Below, piece after piece: positions 8,222-16,409 of a DNA stretch of 29,493 nucleotides (position 1 is the stretch's first letter; every line of letters starts with the position of its first letter). The translations under genes and the position numbers were made by a program. Origin of the DNA: DAONFI01 sp035403485 (GTDB lineage Bacteria > Planctomycetota > Phycisphaerae > SM23-33); assembly GCA_964536835.1 (NCBI GenBank), contig CAZIAZ010000036.1, positions 1 through 29,493 on the forward strand, written 5' to 3'. Under the pieces are notes generated by a model, which was not told the origin of the DNA, did no database searches, and was given only the letters and a program-made list of their open reading frames with translations.

Positions 8222-9433
8222 ATGAAAATTTTGATCATAAGCAAGTTTTATCCACCGGAAAATTCGGCAAGAGCGATTCAGATGGCTAAAGTAGTTGCAT
8301 CTATCGTTCACGGTGAATATTGCAAAGTTCAAATTTTAGCCGGCTTACCAAAAGGGGATAAACCTGCAAATTCTGATTGCCCGATAAAATATGTCGAATA
8401 TGAAAATTGGACATCACCTTGCAACACCAGTCTTATTAGGCGCATAAAAAACGCGAGACAAAATCTCAAACGTACATCCGCCTGGATAGCAGAAGCTTCA
8501 GCCGTTGCCATAAATCTTCTCCAAACGTTCAAGCCGGATATAATTCTGTCGGCATCCAGCCCATTGGACTGTCATAAAGTAACATTAAATATTATAAAAA
8601 AACAAAAAATACCGTGGGCCGCTTTTTTCAGTGATATAATGCCGCCATCCATCGCTCCATATCCTTATACCATAAAAATGAAACCCACTAATTTTTTATG
8701 GCTCAGAAAATTACGCAATATTACTATACAAACATTAACAAAAAGCAATGCTGTAGTAATGTCTAATGAATTAGCATTTTCGTATATGTCAGAAAAACTC
8801 GGCATAGATATTTCATCCAAAAGTTATATCATCCCTCACGTTGGAGACACATTCTTAATAGATAAATCGGCTGCCATAGACACTAAGCTTCTTAAAAATC
8901 GCATAGTACATATCGGTCTTATCGACAAAGCCAGAAGCTGTCGTGAGTTGCTTGAAGCGGCAAGATTATTACATAAAGAAATGCCGGACAAATTCAGCGG
9001 CTTGTTGTTCGTCGGCAATGTCGAGCAAAGTTTCGTCGACATGACAACCGAAGAAGAACGCAAAAATCTCTTTATTTTCAAGGGTAAAGTCCCAACCTCT
9101 ATAGCAAATGAATACATAAAACAGGCAAAGTCCCTGCTTCTGCTCGAAGCTGATATGATCATAAGCCCCTACCTGCCGAGTAAAATGGCTGAATACTCAG
9201 TCAATGGACACAACATAGTCGCTATTACACCAAAAAAAAGTTCCATTCGTCAATATATCGATGATTTCGGAGGAGGATACTGCGCTTCTCGAAACATCGA
9301 TGAAATAAAGGAGGCCCTGCGACAATCAATACTGGATAACCATAACAGTCAATCATGTAAATTAGCCGAAATTTTTTCTTCGACTACTATAGCAAAACAT
9401 TACTATCATATGTTTGAAAATATCTTGAAATAA
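8222..9433 (+). CDS. Glycosyltransferase family 4 (GT-B fold)
   Basis: This 403-residue protein has the WbuB-like GT4 opening KILIISKFYPPENSARA, a long N-terminal acceptor domain, and a C-terminal donor domain with PSKMAEY (about 342-348), the usual nucleotide-sugar binding PSK-x-x-E-Y motif. It is predicted to transfer a sugar to the lipid-linked intermediate in the cytoplasm. It sits 33 bp after the preceding glycosyltransferase. No clear SD precedes the ATG (sequence AGATAAACATT), a feature shared by the next two genes. Local base composition is AT-rich. Confidence 0.85.
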   Translation: MKILIISKFYPPENSARAIQMAKVVASIVHGEYCKVQILAGLPKGDKPANSDCPIKYVEYENWTSPCNTSLIRRIKNARQNLKRTSAWIAEASAVAINLLQTFKPDIILSASSPLDCHKVTLNIIKKQKIPWAAFFSDIMPPSIAPYPYTIKMKPTNFLWLRKLRNITIQTLTKSNAVVMSNELAFSYMSEKLGIDISSKSYIIPHVGDTFLIDKSAAIDTKLLKNRIVHIGLIDKARSCRELLEAARLLHKEMPDKFSGLLFVGNVEQSFVDMTTEEERKNLFIFKGKVPTSIANEYIKQAKSLLLLEADMIISPYLPSKMAEYSVNGHNIVAITPKKSSIRQYIDDFGGGYCASRNIDEIKEALRQSILDNHNSQSCKLAEIFSSTTIAKHYYHMFENILK

Positions 9434-9448
9434 TGCTTGAACTAGATC

Positions 9449-10480
9449 ATGACTAAAAAAATAGACAATCCGGAAACCATGTGGGTTAATGCTGCCAGAT
9501 TTTTTGCTGCACTGGCGGTTGTAACTGTACATTGTGCTTATCAAAATTCCATTACAACTGATAAGGGTTTTTCTGTATGGCTTTCGGGAGGACTTTTAGA
9601 TTCATTTTCCCGATGGTGCGTACCTGTTTTCGTCATCATAAGCGGTGCACTACTGCTAAAACCCAAGTCCAAAATATCAATTATGAGTTTTTATAGCAAA
9701 AGACTGACCAAATTTCTTATTCCATTTACATTTTGGATTATCTTCTATCTGCTTATCCGTTTCAGATCTGACTATAAAGCCGGACTTCCACTACAACCTA
9801 CAAAATATATACAGGCAATTCTTGAGGGAAAAGTGTTTTCACATTTGTGGTATATATTTATGCTTTTCGGTCTTTATCTTTTCACTCCATTTTGTCAAAA
9901 ACTGCTTGATGTCTTAGATAAAAAAGAAACTTTTATTTTAATCTGTATTTTATGGTTTTTAACAATATTAAACGATTGGATTATAAATAACTCCAAAAGC
10001 AATATCTTTATATTATGGTTTATGAATTATCTGGGATATTATATTATGGGGTATTATCTAAGATATTTCGCAAAAATTCCAAAATTACCCCTATTATGGT
10101 TGTCATGTTTTTTTATATCATCCATGTTAGTCCTATATATACGCTATAATACGTTTTATCTTACGAGAAACGACCCATTAACTGGTTCTGGATATACATC
10201 GCCATATGTAATTTTACAGTCTTTATCTATAACCTGTTTTTTCATGTCAATAAGTTACAAAAATCAGACTTTATGCATAATATTCAAATCCATGGCCCCT
10301 TTAGCTCTTGGAATATATCTCGCACACCCATTTTTCATTTATATATTTAATATGATAGCGAGAAATTATTCATTTAATGCTTGGATTAACGTCATTCTTA
10401 TGACTACGACTGTTTTTATATCAACTTTAATATTTGTAATGATGTGCAAAAAACTTCCGCTACTCAATAAAATAGTTTAA
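9449..10480 (+). CDS. Membrane acyltransferase, acyltransferase-3 family, paralogue 1
   Basis: This 343-residue integral membrane protein has about ten hydrophobic segments and the family's N-terminal R-x10-H motif (Arg17 and His28 in NAARFFAALAVVTVHC). Acyltransferase-3 proteins move acetyl or other short acyl groups onto exported glycans; here the neighbours make polysaccharide O-acylation the likely role. The next gene is the same length and roughly half identical by eye, including the shared FSRW-VPVFVIISGALLLK stretch. Composition is extremely AT-rich (22% GC in 9961-10020). No SD is visible before the ATG at 9449. Confidence 0.88.
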   Translation: MTKKIDNPETMWVNAARFFAALAVVTVHCAYQNSITTDKGFSVWLSGGLLDSFSRWCVPVFVIISGALLLKPKSKISIMSFYSKRLTKFLIPFTFWIIFYLLIRFRSDYKAGLPLQPTKYIQAILEGKVFSHLWYIFMLFGLYLFTPFCQKLLDVLDKKETFILICILWFLTILNDWIINNSKSNIFILWFMNYLGYYIMGYYLRYFAKIPKLPLLWLSCFFISSMLVLYIRYNTFYLTRNDPLTGSGYTSPYVILQSLSITCFFMSISYKNQTLCIIFKSMAPLALGIYLAHPFFIYIFNMIARNYSFNAWINVILMTTTVFISTLIFVMMCKKLPLLNKIV

Positions 10481-10507
10481 TTATTCTATAACAAGTGAAT
10501 TACAATC

Positions 10508-11539
10508 ATGGCTACAAAAATAAACAATTTTGAAACTATCTGGATAAACGCTGCAAGATTTATTGCCGCCTTCGCAGTAGTGGCAATTCATTGCTCTAGC
10601 AGCAAGGTTTCACTAAACACAGAAGGCCTGTCTGTATGGCTATCCGGCACGCTTCTCAATTCATTTTCCAGATGGAGCGTACCAGTGTTCGTCATTATAA
10701 GCGGGGCATTACTGTTAAAATCAAAACACGAAACGACACTTTTTGAGTTCTACAGAAAACGTGGAATAAAACTTCTTATACCGTGCTTTTTCTGGATTTT
10801 AGTTTATCTCGGAATAAGATTTATCGCCGATTATAAAGCTCACCGTCCACATAATGCTATGATATATATCCAGGCGGTTCTTGATGGAAAAGTTTTTTTT
10901 TATACTTGGTATATTTTCATGCTGACAGGACTATATCTGGTGACACCATTCATGCAAAAAATGCTCGGAGGAATGAATCGCAGGGAGACCCTCTGGCTGA
11001 TTGTGGTGATATGGTCTTTGACGCTGACAAACGACTGGCTCATGAATAACCCTGAAAATCCATTGTTCCTGCTATGGTTTCTCAGATATATGGGTTATTA
11101 TCTTATGGGCTATTATCTCAGATATTTTGTCAATCTGCCAAAATTACCCAAAATCTGGCTAACGGCTTTCATCATATCTTCATTAGTTATTCTTTATTTG
11201 AGATATCACACGGATTACCTCGGTCAAAACATACCACTCCTTGAATGCAAATACACGTCGCCGTACGTTCTGTTGCAGGCATTCTTCATAACATGTTTTT
11301 TCATCTCGCTCGAATATAACAATCAGAAAATCAACGACATTTGCAGCCGTTATGCCCCGTTTACATTAGGAATATATCTGGCTCACCCTATCATAATATA
11401 TGTAATAGATGCCGTTACCAAAAACTGCAAAATAAATTCGTGGATACTTGTGCCAACCATGACGATTGCAGTCTACTTTGCAACTTTGGCGATGGTTCTG
11501 ATATTCAGAAAAATACCACTACTGAAAGCCGTCGTATAA
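10508..11539 (+). CDS. Membrane acyltransferase, acyltransferase-3 family, paralogue 2
   Basis: This tandem paralogue of the preceding gene has exactly the same length (343 residues), aligns with it end to end without obvious gaps and keeps Arg17 and His28. It is probably a polysaccharide O-acyltransferase in the inner membrane. Its composition is somewhat less AT-rich than paralogue 1, so the two copies have diverged or had different histories. There is no clear SD before the ATG at 10508 (GTGAATTACAATC). It is the last + strand gene of the island and ends 9 bp from the stop of the convergent glycosyltransferase, with no hairpin between them. Confidence 0.88.
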   Translation: MATKINNFETIWINAARFIAAFAVVAIHCSSSKVSLNTEGLSVWLSGTLLNSFSRWSVPVFVIISGALLLKSKHETTLFEFYRKRGIKLLIPCFFWILVYLGIRFIADYKAHRPHNAMIYIQAVLDGKVFFYTWYIFMLTGLYLVTPFMQKMLGGMNRRETLWLIVVIWSLTLTNDWLMNNPENPLFLLWFLRYMGYYLMGYYLRYFVNLPKLPKIWLTAFIISSLVILYLRYHTDYLGQNIPLLECKYTSPYVLLQAFFITCFFISLEYNNQKINDICSRYAPFTLGIYLAHPIIIYVIDAVTKNCKINSWILVPTMTIAVYFATLAMVLIFRKIPLLKAVV

Positions 11540-11548
11540 CAAGAAATA

Positions 11549-12661
11549 TCAGCCTCGCAAAGACCGATAATAATTCAATGTTTTTTTTGCCATTTCCAGT
11601 GATGAGAAAGATGATGAGCAGGCAATAGCATCATTGCGAAGTTTTTGCCATAGTTCATGGTTTGACAAGGTCGTTGCAATAACCTCAGCCAACGATTCCG
11701 GCGTACGTTTGGCAGAAATGACTCCTCCGCAACCTTCGGCTTTCAGCCATTCGTGAAGTCCTCCACTGACCCTGTAACAAAAAACCGGACAGCCGCTCGC
11801 AACAGCTTCAATAGGCGTCAAGCCGAATGTTTCATAATCCGACAGAAATAATAATCCATGTGATTTTCGCATAAATTCATTAACGTCGTTACGACGGCCT
11901 GCGATTGTAACAAAATCCGATATGCCAAGTTCGTCGGTAAGTTTTTTACACGCCGGCAGAATACCGCCGTCCCCACATAGCGTAAGGCGTACATTCATCC
12001 CATACTTTTTTCTCAGAATATCGGTCACTCTTATTGCGTCGTCCGGATGCTTGTCTGCCTCCATGCGACAGACCACGAGCAATTCTATTGGCTGGCCGTC
12101 TGCCGAAGTAGGCAATACCAAGCTATCATCAGGAAAAAATTTCGATTCGTCGATGCCGTTGAAAATCACGCACCACGGAGTACGGGTAAAACATCCGTCA
12201 GACAGAAATCTGTCTCGCACATCGGCTGAAACTGCGATAAACCCATCATACAATCGAACAATCCGATTGTTCACAAACGACAAAAATCGTCTAACCAGCC
12301 CTGATTTTCTAATTCTGCCGAGAACATGAATCGTACACACTCTGACGAACGGTATTCCGGCCAGGGAAATAAATGATAATATTGAAAAGCCGTGCAAATG
12401 AACAATATCAGGATTAATCTGTCGGATAATTCTACGTATTCTCAGCATTGACATCACGTCATGCCCGCTTGTTCCATTTGCATAACGTACGTCAAAACCC
12501 TCAGCCGCCAGCATCTCACTAACAGGCCCTGCGGACTGGGCAATAATAATCGAAACATCGTGGCCAAGTTTGCGCTGTGCCATACTCAGCGCCATCACAT
12601 GCGTCTCTATGCCACCGACCTTGCCCGACCCTGAAATATGTGTAATTTTCATTTTTTCCAT
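11549..12661 (-). CDS. Glycosyltransferase family 4 (GT-B fold), convergent with the operon
   Basis: The 370-residue protein opens with the GT4 pattern SGSGKVGGIETHV and ends with the donor-site E-x7-E block (ETFGLTPIEAVASGCPV). It is predicted to transfer a sugar from a nucleotide donor in the cytoplasm. The first ATG at 12661 has no SD; the second in-frame ATG (12652, Met4) is preceded by GGAA and may be the real start. It lies 24 bp after the malic enzyme stop on the same strand, so it may be expressed by read-through from that gene. The glycosyltransferase theme links it to the opposite-strand operon. Its composition is closer to the flanks than to the AT-rich operon. Confidence 0.88.
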   Translation of the reverse strand: MEKMKITHISGSGKVGGIETHVMALSMAQRKLGHDVSIIIAQSAGPVSEMLAAEGFDVRYANGTSGHDVMSMLRIRRIIRQINPDIVHLHGFSILSFISLAGIPFVRVCTIHVLGRIRKSGLVRRFLSFVNNRIVRLYDGFIAVSADVRDRFLSDGCFTRTPWCVIFNGIDESKFFPDDSLVLPTSADGQPIELLVVCRMEADKHPDDAIRVTDILRKKYGMNVRLTLCGDGGILPACKKLTDELGISDFVTIAGRRNDVNEFMRKSHGLLFLSDYETFGLTPIEAVASGCPVFCYRVSGGLHEWLKAEGCGGVISAKRTPESLAEVIATTLSNHELWQKLRNDAIACSSSFSSLEMAKKTLNYYRSLRG

Positions 12662-12685
12662 TCGGCGTACATATCTACTGATTTT

Positions 12686-14065
12686 TTATTTGACGCATTT
12701 CATGACAGCCTGCGACACAGTCTGATGTGTTTTCGGGTCCATCATCTCAGGCAGGAGTTGGCCTTCCGGAACGATATCAGCCAACGCTTTGGCGGCAGCC
12801 ATCATCATCGGGATATCTATCACCTTCGATTTCGCATCCAGCGCACCGCGGAAGATTCCAGGATACGCGATGGCATTGTTCATTGTTCTGCCGTCGGCGT
12901 AGATGGCTGCACCGCCGGCTAATGCATCATCTCTTGATATCTCGCTGACTGGGTTAGCCAACGCAAACACTATCGGCTCGTCGTTCATGGAGGCTATCAT
13001 ATCCTTGCTCACCAGGTTCGGCCCACTACAGCCGATGAACATGTCCTTACCTTTAATCGCGGCGGCAATATCGCCTTGCAGATTCTTTTTATTAGTCCAT
13101 CCGGCCAGAGACTGCTTGGCTGAGTTCATATTACTGCGGCCTTTGCATATCGCGCCATAGCGGTCGCAGAGAACCACGTCTTTCACGCCGGCTTTTATAA
13201 GCAGGTCGGAAATGGCTGTTCCAGCTGCTCCTGCGCCAAGAATGCAAACTTCCAGTGCTTCGATTTTCTTACCTGTCTTCTTGAGTGCGCTATACAAGCC
13301 GGCAAGCACTATCGTGGCTGTGCCGTACTGGTCGTCATGCATCACCGGTATATCCAGACGCCTGTCAAGTTCGCTGGTGATGTAAAAACAATCGGGGGCG
13401 GCTACGTCTTCAACCTGAATGGCGCCGAAAGTTTTGGCGATAGTGCAGACTGTTTCGACGAATTTCTCAGGGTCTTTCGTATCGACGAGCATCGGTATCG
13501 CACTTATGCCGGCGAACTCGGCGAAAATCGCGCTTTTGCCTTCCATAACCGGCATGCCGGCTATGCAGCCGATGTCGCCGAGTCCCAATATCGCCGTGCC
13601 ATTGGTCACAATGGCGACGGTGTTGTTTATGCCGGTATATTCGTCAGCCAGCGATGGGTCGGCTTCAATAGCCTTGCACACGCGGGCAACACCTGGCGTA
13701 TAGACAATTCGCAGGTCGGTGTTGGACTCTATCGGCGAGGCGGCAACCATTCTGCATGATCCACCGCGGTGGGCTTCCATTGCTACGTCAATAACCTCGA
13801 CAACCTCGATTCCCTCGATACCATCAGCCGCTTTGCGTGCGGAAGCCATCTGTTCGTCGCCAGTAGTAAAGAGGGTTATTTCATAAATGAGGTTATTGGT
13901 GGAGTCCTCGATTTCAGTAAGCTCCACGTCGGCAATTTTGACGCCGCTGTCTCGCAATGCGGCAATTAGCGTACCCTTCGGGTCTGCCCCGCCCAGCACG
14001 CGAATCACGAGCGTAAATACTATATTCCGTCCCAACCTGTCCTGCAGCGCCATTAATGATGACAT
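12686..14065 (-). CDS. Malic enzyme (malate dehydrogenase, decarboxylating) with N-terminal ACT-like domain
   Basis: This is predicted to convert malate to pyruvate and CO2 with reduction of NAD(P). Of its 459 residues, about 12-98 form an ACT-like domain, suggesting control by a small ligand. The catalytic part follows: YTPGVARVC with Tyr122, GLGDIG, EGKS with Lys177, the metal-site VED (219-220), HDDQYGTA (243-250, usually HDDQHGTA) and the Rossmann GAGAAGTA (277-284). Nicotinamide specificity cannot be decided. The ATG at 14065 has AAGGA 6-7 nt upstream. It runs towards a glycosyltransferase gene 24 bp downstream, an unexpected partner. Confidence 0.93.
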   Translation of the reverse strand: MSSLMALQDRLGRNIVFTLVIRVLGGADPKGTLIAALRDSGVKIADVELTEIEDSTNNLIYEITLFTTGDEQMASARKAADGIEGIEVVEVIDVAMEAHRGGSCRMVAASPIESNTDLRIVYTPGVARVCKAIEADPSLADEYTGINNTVAIVTNGTAILGLGDIGCIAGMPVMEGKSAIFAEFAGISAIPMLVDTKDPEKFVETVCTIAKTFGAIQVEDVAAPDCFYITSELDRRLDIPVMHDDQYGTATIVLAGLYSALKKTGKKIEALEVCILGAGAAGTAISDLLIKAGVKDVVLCDRYGAICKGRSNMNSAKQSLAGWTNKKNLQGDIAAAIKGKDMFIGCSGPNLVSKDMIASMNDEPIVFALANPVSEISRDDALAGGAAIYADGRTMNNAIAYPGIFRGALDAKSKVIDIPMMMAAAKALADIVPEGQLLPEMMDPKTHQTVSQAVMKCVK

Positions 14066-14178
14066 AAAACTTCCTTACTGAATTTTTAAACCAAAACCAA
14101 CTCCGATAACCAGTACGAGATTATAACAACTACCATCAGGATGTCGAGCTTTACAGACGAATTTGTATGAAACTTAAT

Positions 14179-14349
14179 TAAAACCTATCCAAAAACCTTG
14201 ACTGCCTGCAATCGACTCTTTTGCAGCCTGGCTGCGTCAGAAAAACGGCAGAATATGTTTTTTTAAAAAGTATGCTGCCATTTTTCTTCCTTGCCAGCCC
14301 GCAAAATTGCTCGATTTCGGCGACGCCCATGTTTTTGGGATAGGTTCTA
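14179..14349. repeat. Interspersed palindromic repeat, family B, copy B1
   Basis: The element is bounded by inverted ends AAACCTATCCAAAAAC on the left and, read from the right, AGAACCTATCCCAAAAAC. The interior is also palindromic: a left half containing TTTTGCAGCCTGGCTGCG and AAAACGGCAG matches the reverse of a right half containing CTGCCATTTTTCTT and GCCAGCCCGCAAAA. Its right end supplies the TAG stop codon of the tlyA-type gene. The interior shares GGCTGCGTCAG and TTCCTTGCCAGCC with family A. A second copy lies at about 25390-25563. Beyond this, the gap 14066-14178 shows nothing recognisable. Confidence 0.8.
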
Positions 14350-14940
14350 GAATCTATCGCTGGTAGTAACCATCATCAGGTATTCCCTGTTGCCGCCTTT
14401 GCCGAGAATCGGCGATGGAATGACACCAGCCACGCAAAGCCCTTCGTCTGCCACGTTTTGTCTGACGCTGGAAAGAACCAATTCATATTCGTCTTCGTCG
14501 AGCAGTTGATGCGGTTTGCGGCCTTTAATTTTTGAAAGCTCAAAATGCGGTTTTATGAGCGAAATTATTCTGCCGCCGGATTTTAACCACTTTGCCGCCG
14601 CCGGCACAGCCAGCTTCTGCGGCGTCCAGGCGACGTCTATGACAACCATGTCGACAATATCGACAGGTGAAACGTAAAGCGCATTGGTACGTTCCATCAC
14701 AACAACCCGCGGATCGTTGCGAAGTTTCCAGGCAAGGTCGCCGTAACCTGTGTCGATGGCATAAATTTTCGCGGCAGAACGTTGCAGCAGGCAATCGGTA
14801 AATCCGCCCACGTTCGCTCCGAAATCAGCGCAAGTCCAACCGGCTGGATTAATACCAAAAGCATCCAATGCGGCGGACAACTTTTCACCAGCGCGGGAAA
14901 CGAAAATATGTCGTGATTTTTCACTCATAATGATTGTCAC
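14347..14940 (-). CDS. TlyA-type FtsJ-fold RNA 2'-O-methyltransferase lacking the S4 domain
   Basis: This 197-residue protein matches the methyltransferase part of TlyA (16S/23S rRNA cytidine 2'-O-methyltransferase). VSRAGEKLSAALDAFGI is followed by the SAM motif DFGANVGGFTDCLL (39-52), VVIDVAW, SLIKPHFE and GKGGNREYL. The RrmJ/TlyA catalytic tetrad is present as Lys20, Asp102, Lys130 and Glu186. TlyA is usually 240-270 residues with an N-terminal S4 RNA-binding domain, which is absent here. The start given is GTG at 14940; an ATG four codons later (14928) is an alternative and neither has a clear SD. Repeat B1 provides its TAG stop. The target RNA is inferred from the family. Confidence 0.85.
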   Translation of the reverse strand: MTIIMSEKSRHIFVSRAGEKLSAALDAFGINPAGWTCADFGANVGGFTDCLLQRSAAKIYAIDTGYGDLAWKLRNDPRVVVMERTNALYVSPVDIVDMVVIDVAWTPQKLAVPAAAKWLKSGGRIISLIKPHFELSKIKGRKPHQLLDEDEYELVLSSVRQNVADEGLCVAGVIPSPILGKGGNREYLMMVTTSDRF

Positions 14941-15041
14941 ATAATCAAAATTCCAAGCCGAATAACCCGATGGCTGTCCGGCATTTTACAAAAGAACTTC
15001 GTCATCCATGAAAACTTTTTTGAAATTTTATGACCAAAAGA

Positions 15042-15070
15042 TTGAAAAAGACACTTTTCCGTGATAAAAC
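15042..15070 (+). promoter_or_regulatory. Possible sigma70-type promoter for the esterase gene
   Basis: TTGAAA (15042-15047) and TAAAAC (15065-15070) are spaced by 17 nt in the 242-bp divergent gap between the tlyA-type gene and the esterase. The -10 box is weak. The rest of the gap (14941-15182) is AT-rich with small palindromes and no gene. Confidence 0.3.
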
Positions 15071-15182
15071 CTCGCGCAGTTGCATTTTTAAAAATGTCCT
15101 GAGCGGTTCTTCATGATTTTTTTATGAAAATCGCTTTATTTATTATATCTTTTTAAAAAAACAAAAATTGGAGAATTGAAAA

Positions 15183-16148
15183 ATGCCGCTTATAGATATG
15201 CCACTGGAACAGCTCAAGCAATATAAAGGGCTCAACCCAAAACCGGCTGATTTCGATAAATACTGGGCCGAATCCATCGCCGAGATGAAAGGCGTCGACC
15301 CGCAGATAGAAATAATCACTGCCGATTTTCCACAGACTTTCGCCAAGTGCAGCGATATGTATTTCACGGGCGTTGAAAACGGCAGACTCCACGCAAAACT
15401 GCTTCAGCCGCTCAATCCCAAGCCTGGCAAACATCCTGCGATAGTGGCATTTCACGGATACAGCGGCAATGTCGGCCAATGGACTAATTATGCCTGTTTT
15501 GCAGCAGCCGGCTATACGGTAGCCGCGCTTGACTGCCGCGGCCAGGGTGGTTCTTCGAATGACGCTACCGTTGCGGAAGGCACAAACTTCCGCGGCCATA
15601 TCGTGCGTGGCCTTGCAGACAAAAATCCCAAAAAACTCTTCTTCCGGCGGCTGTTCCTCGACGCGGCACAACTGGCCGGAATAGTCATGAACATGCCGGA
15701 CGTTGACCCAACCCGCGTTGGAGCTATTGGCGGCAGCCAGGGCGGCGGACTCACTCTAGCCTGCGCCTCGCTAGAACCGCGAATCAAACGGGCGGCTCCG
15801 GCGTTTCCATTCCTATGCGACTACCGCAGAGTATGGGAGATGGATCTCGCAAAAGACGCTTATGAAGAACTGCAATATTTCTTCCGCATGTTCGATCCGC
15901 TGCACAAGAATGAAGACGAAATCTTCACAAAGCTCGGCTATATCGATAACCAGTTTCTTGCGCCGCGGATAAAAGCCCAAATCATGATGGCAGTCGGCCT
16001 TATGGACACCATCTGTCCGCCATCGACACAGTTCGCGGCATACAACATGATAACGTCTCAAAAGTCGCTTGAAGTTTATCCGGACTTCGGACACGAAGCC
16101 TTGCCGGGTTGGGATGACAAAGTCTTTGAATTCATGATGGGCCTGTAA
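15183..16148 (+). CDS. Acetylxylan esterase / cephalosporin-C deacetylase, CE7 family
   Basis: This 321-residue alpha/beta hydrolase (CE7 is usually about 320) removes acetyl groups from xylo-oligosaccharides and similar small acetylated substrates. The three CE7 signatures are present: RGQ at 119-121, GGSQGG with nucleophile Ser185, and HE with catalytic His304; Asp275 in GLMDTICPP completes the triad. The oxyanion-side loop FHGYSG lies at 90-95. There is no signal peptide, so it acts in the cytoplasm on imported oligosaccharides, as is usual for CE7. GGAG at 15171-15174 precedes the ATG. It is a single-gene unit, with repeat A2 just downstream. Confidence 0.94.
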   Translation: MPLIDMPLEQLKQYKGLNPKPADFDKYWAESIAEMKGVDPQIEIITADFPQTFAKCSDMYFTGVENGRLHAKLLQPLNPKPGKHPAIVAFHGYSGNVGQWTNYACFAAAGYTVAALDCRGQGGSSNDATVAEGTNFRGHIVRGLADKNPKKLFFRRLFLDAAQLAGIVMNMPDVDPTRVGAIGGSQGGGLTLACASLEPRIKRAAPAFPFLCDYRRVWEMDLAKDAYEELQYFFRMFDPLHKNEDEIFTKLGYIDNQFLAPRIKAQIMMAVGLMDTICPPSTQFAAYNMITSQKSLEVYPDFGHEALPGWDDKVFEFMMGL

Positions 16149-16155
16149 TAGAAGC

Positions 16156-16317
16156 TAGAGCATTTTAAACTTGAAATGCGACACTTTTATGCGTTGGCGA
16201 AACGAGCTATGCAAGGAAGGCGAAGCAGGAATACTGCCCGTATTCCGATGCAGTCTGACGCAGCAGAGCGAAGTTGCAGCCAGCAGAAATGGTGCATATC
16301 AAGTTTAAAATGCTCTA
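16156..16317 (-). repeat. Interspersed palindromic repeat, family A, copy A2 (inverted)
   Basis: This 162-bp element starts TAGAGCATTTTAAACTTGA and ends with the inverted TCAAGTTTAAAATGCTCTA, an 18-19 bp near-perfect terminal repeat. Read on the - strand its core contains CTGCGTCAGACTGCATCGG and CCTGCTTCGCCTTCCTTGC, matching A1 and A4, so it lies in the opposite orientation to those copies. It is more diverged inside. It sits 7 bp after the esterase stop codon and contains no ORF. Confidence 0.85.
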
Positions 16318-16352
16318 AAGTAACACAAAAAACGAAGTCTCATTAATAGCAT

Positions 16353-16398
16353 TTAAAGTGGTTCTCAAAAAATAAGAAAATTTTGAGAACCACTTTAA
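16353..16398. terminator. Perfect 18-bp hairpin between convergent genes (bidirectional terminator candidate)
   Basis: TTAAAGTGGTTCTCAAAA (16353-16370) pairs exactly with TTTTGAGAACCACTTTAA (16381-16398) around a 10-nt A-rich loop. It lies between the convergent esterase and chemoreceptor genes, 12 bp after the chemoreceptor stop. No T-tract follows on either side, so termination is inferred from position and stability. Confidence 0.6.
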
Positions 16399-16409
16399 TT
16401 CGCCGGTTT

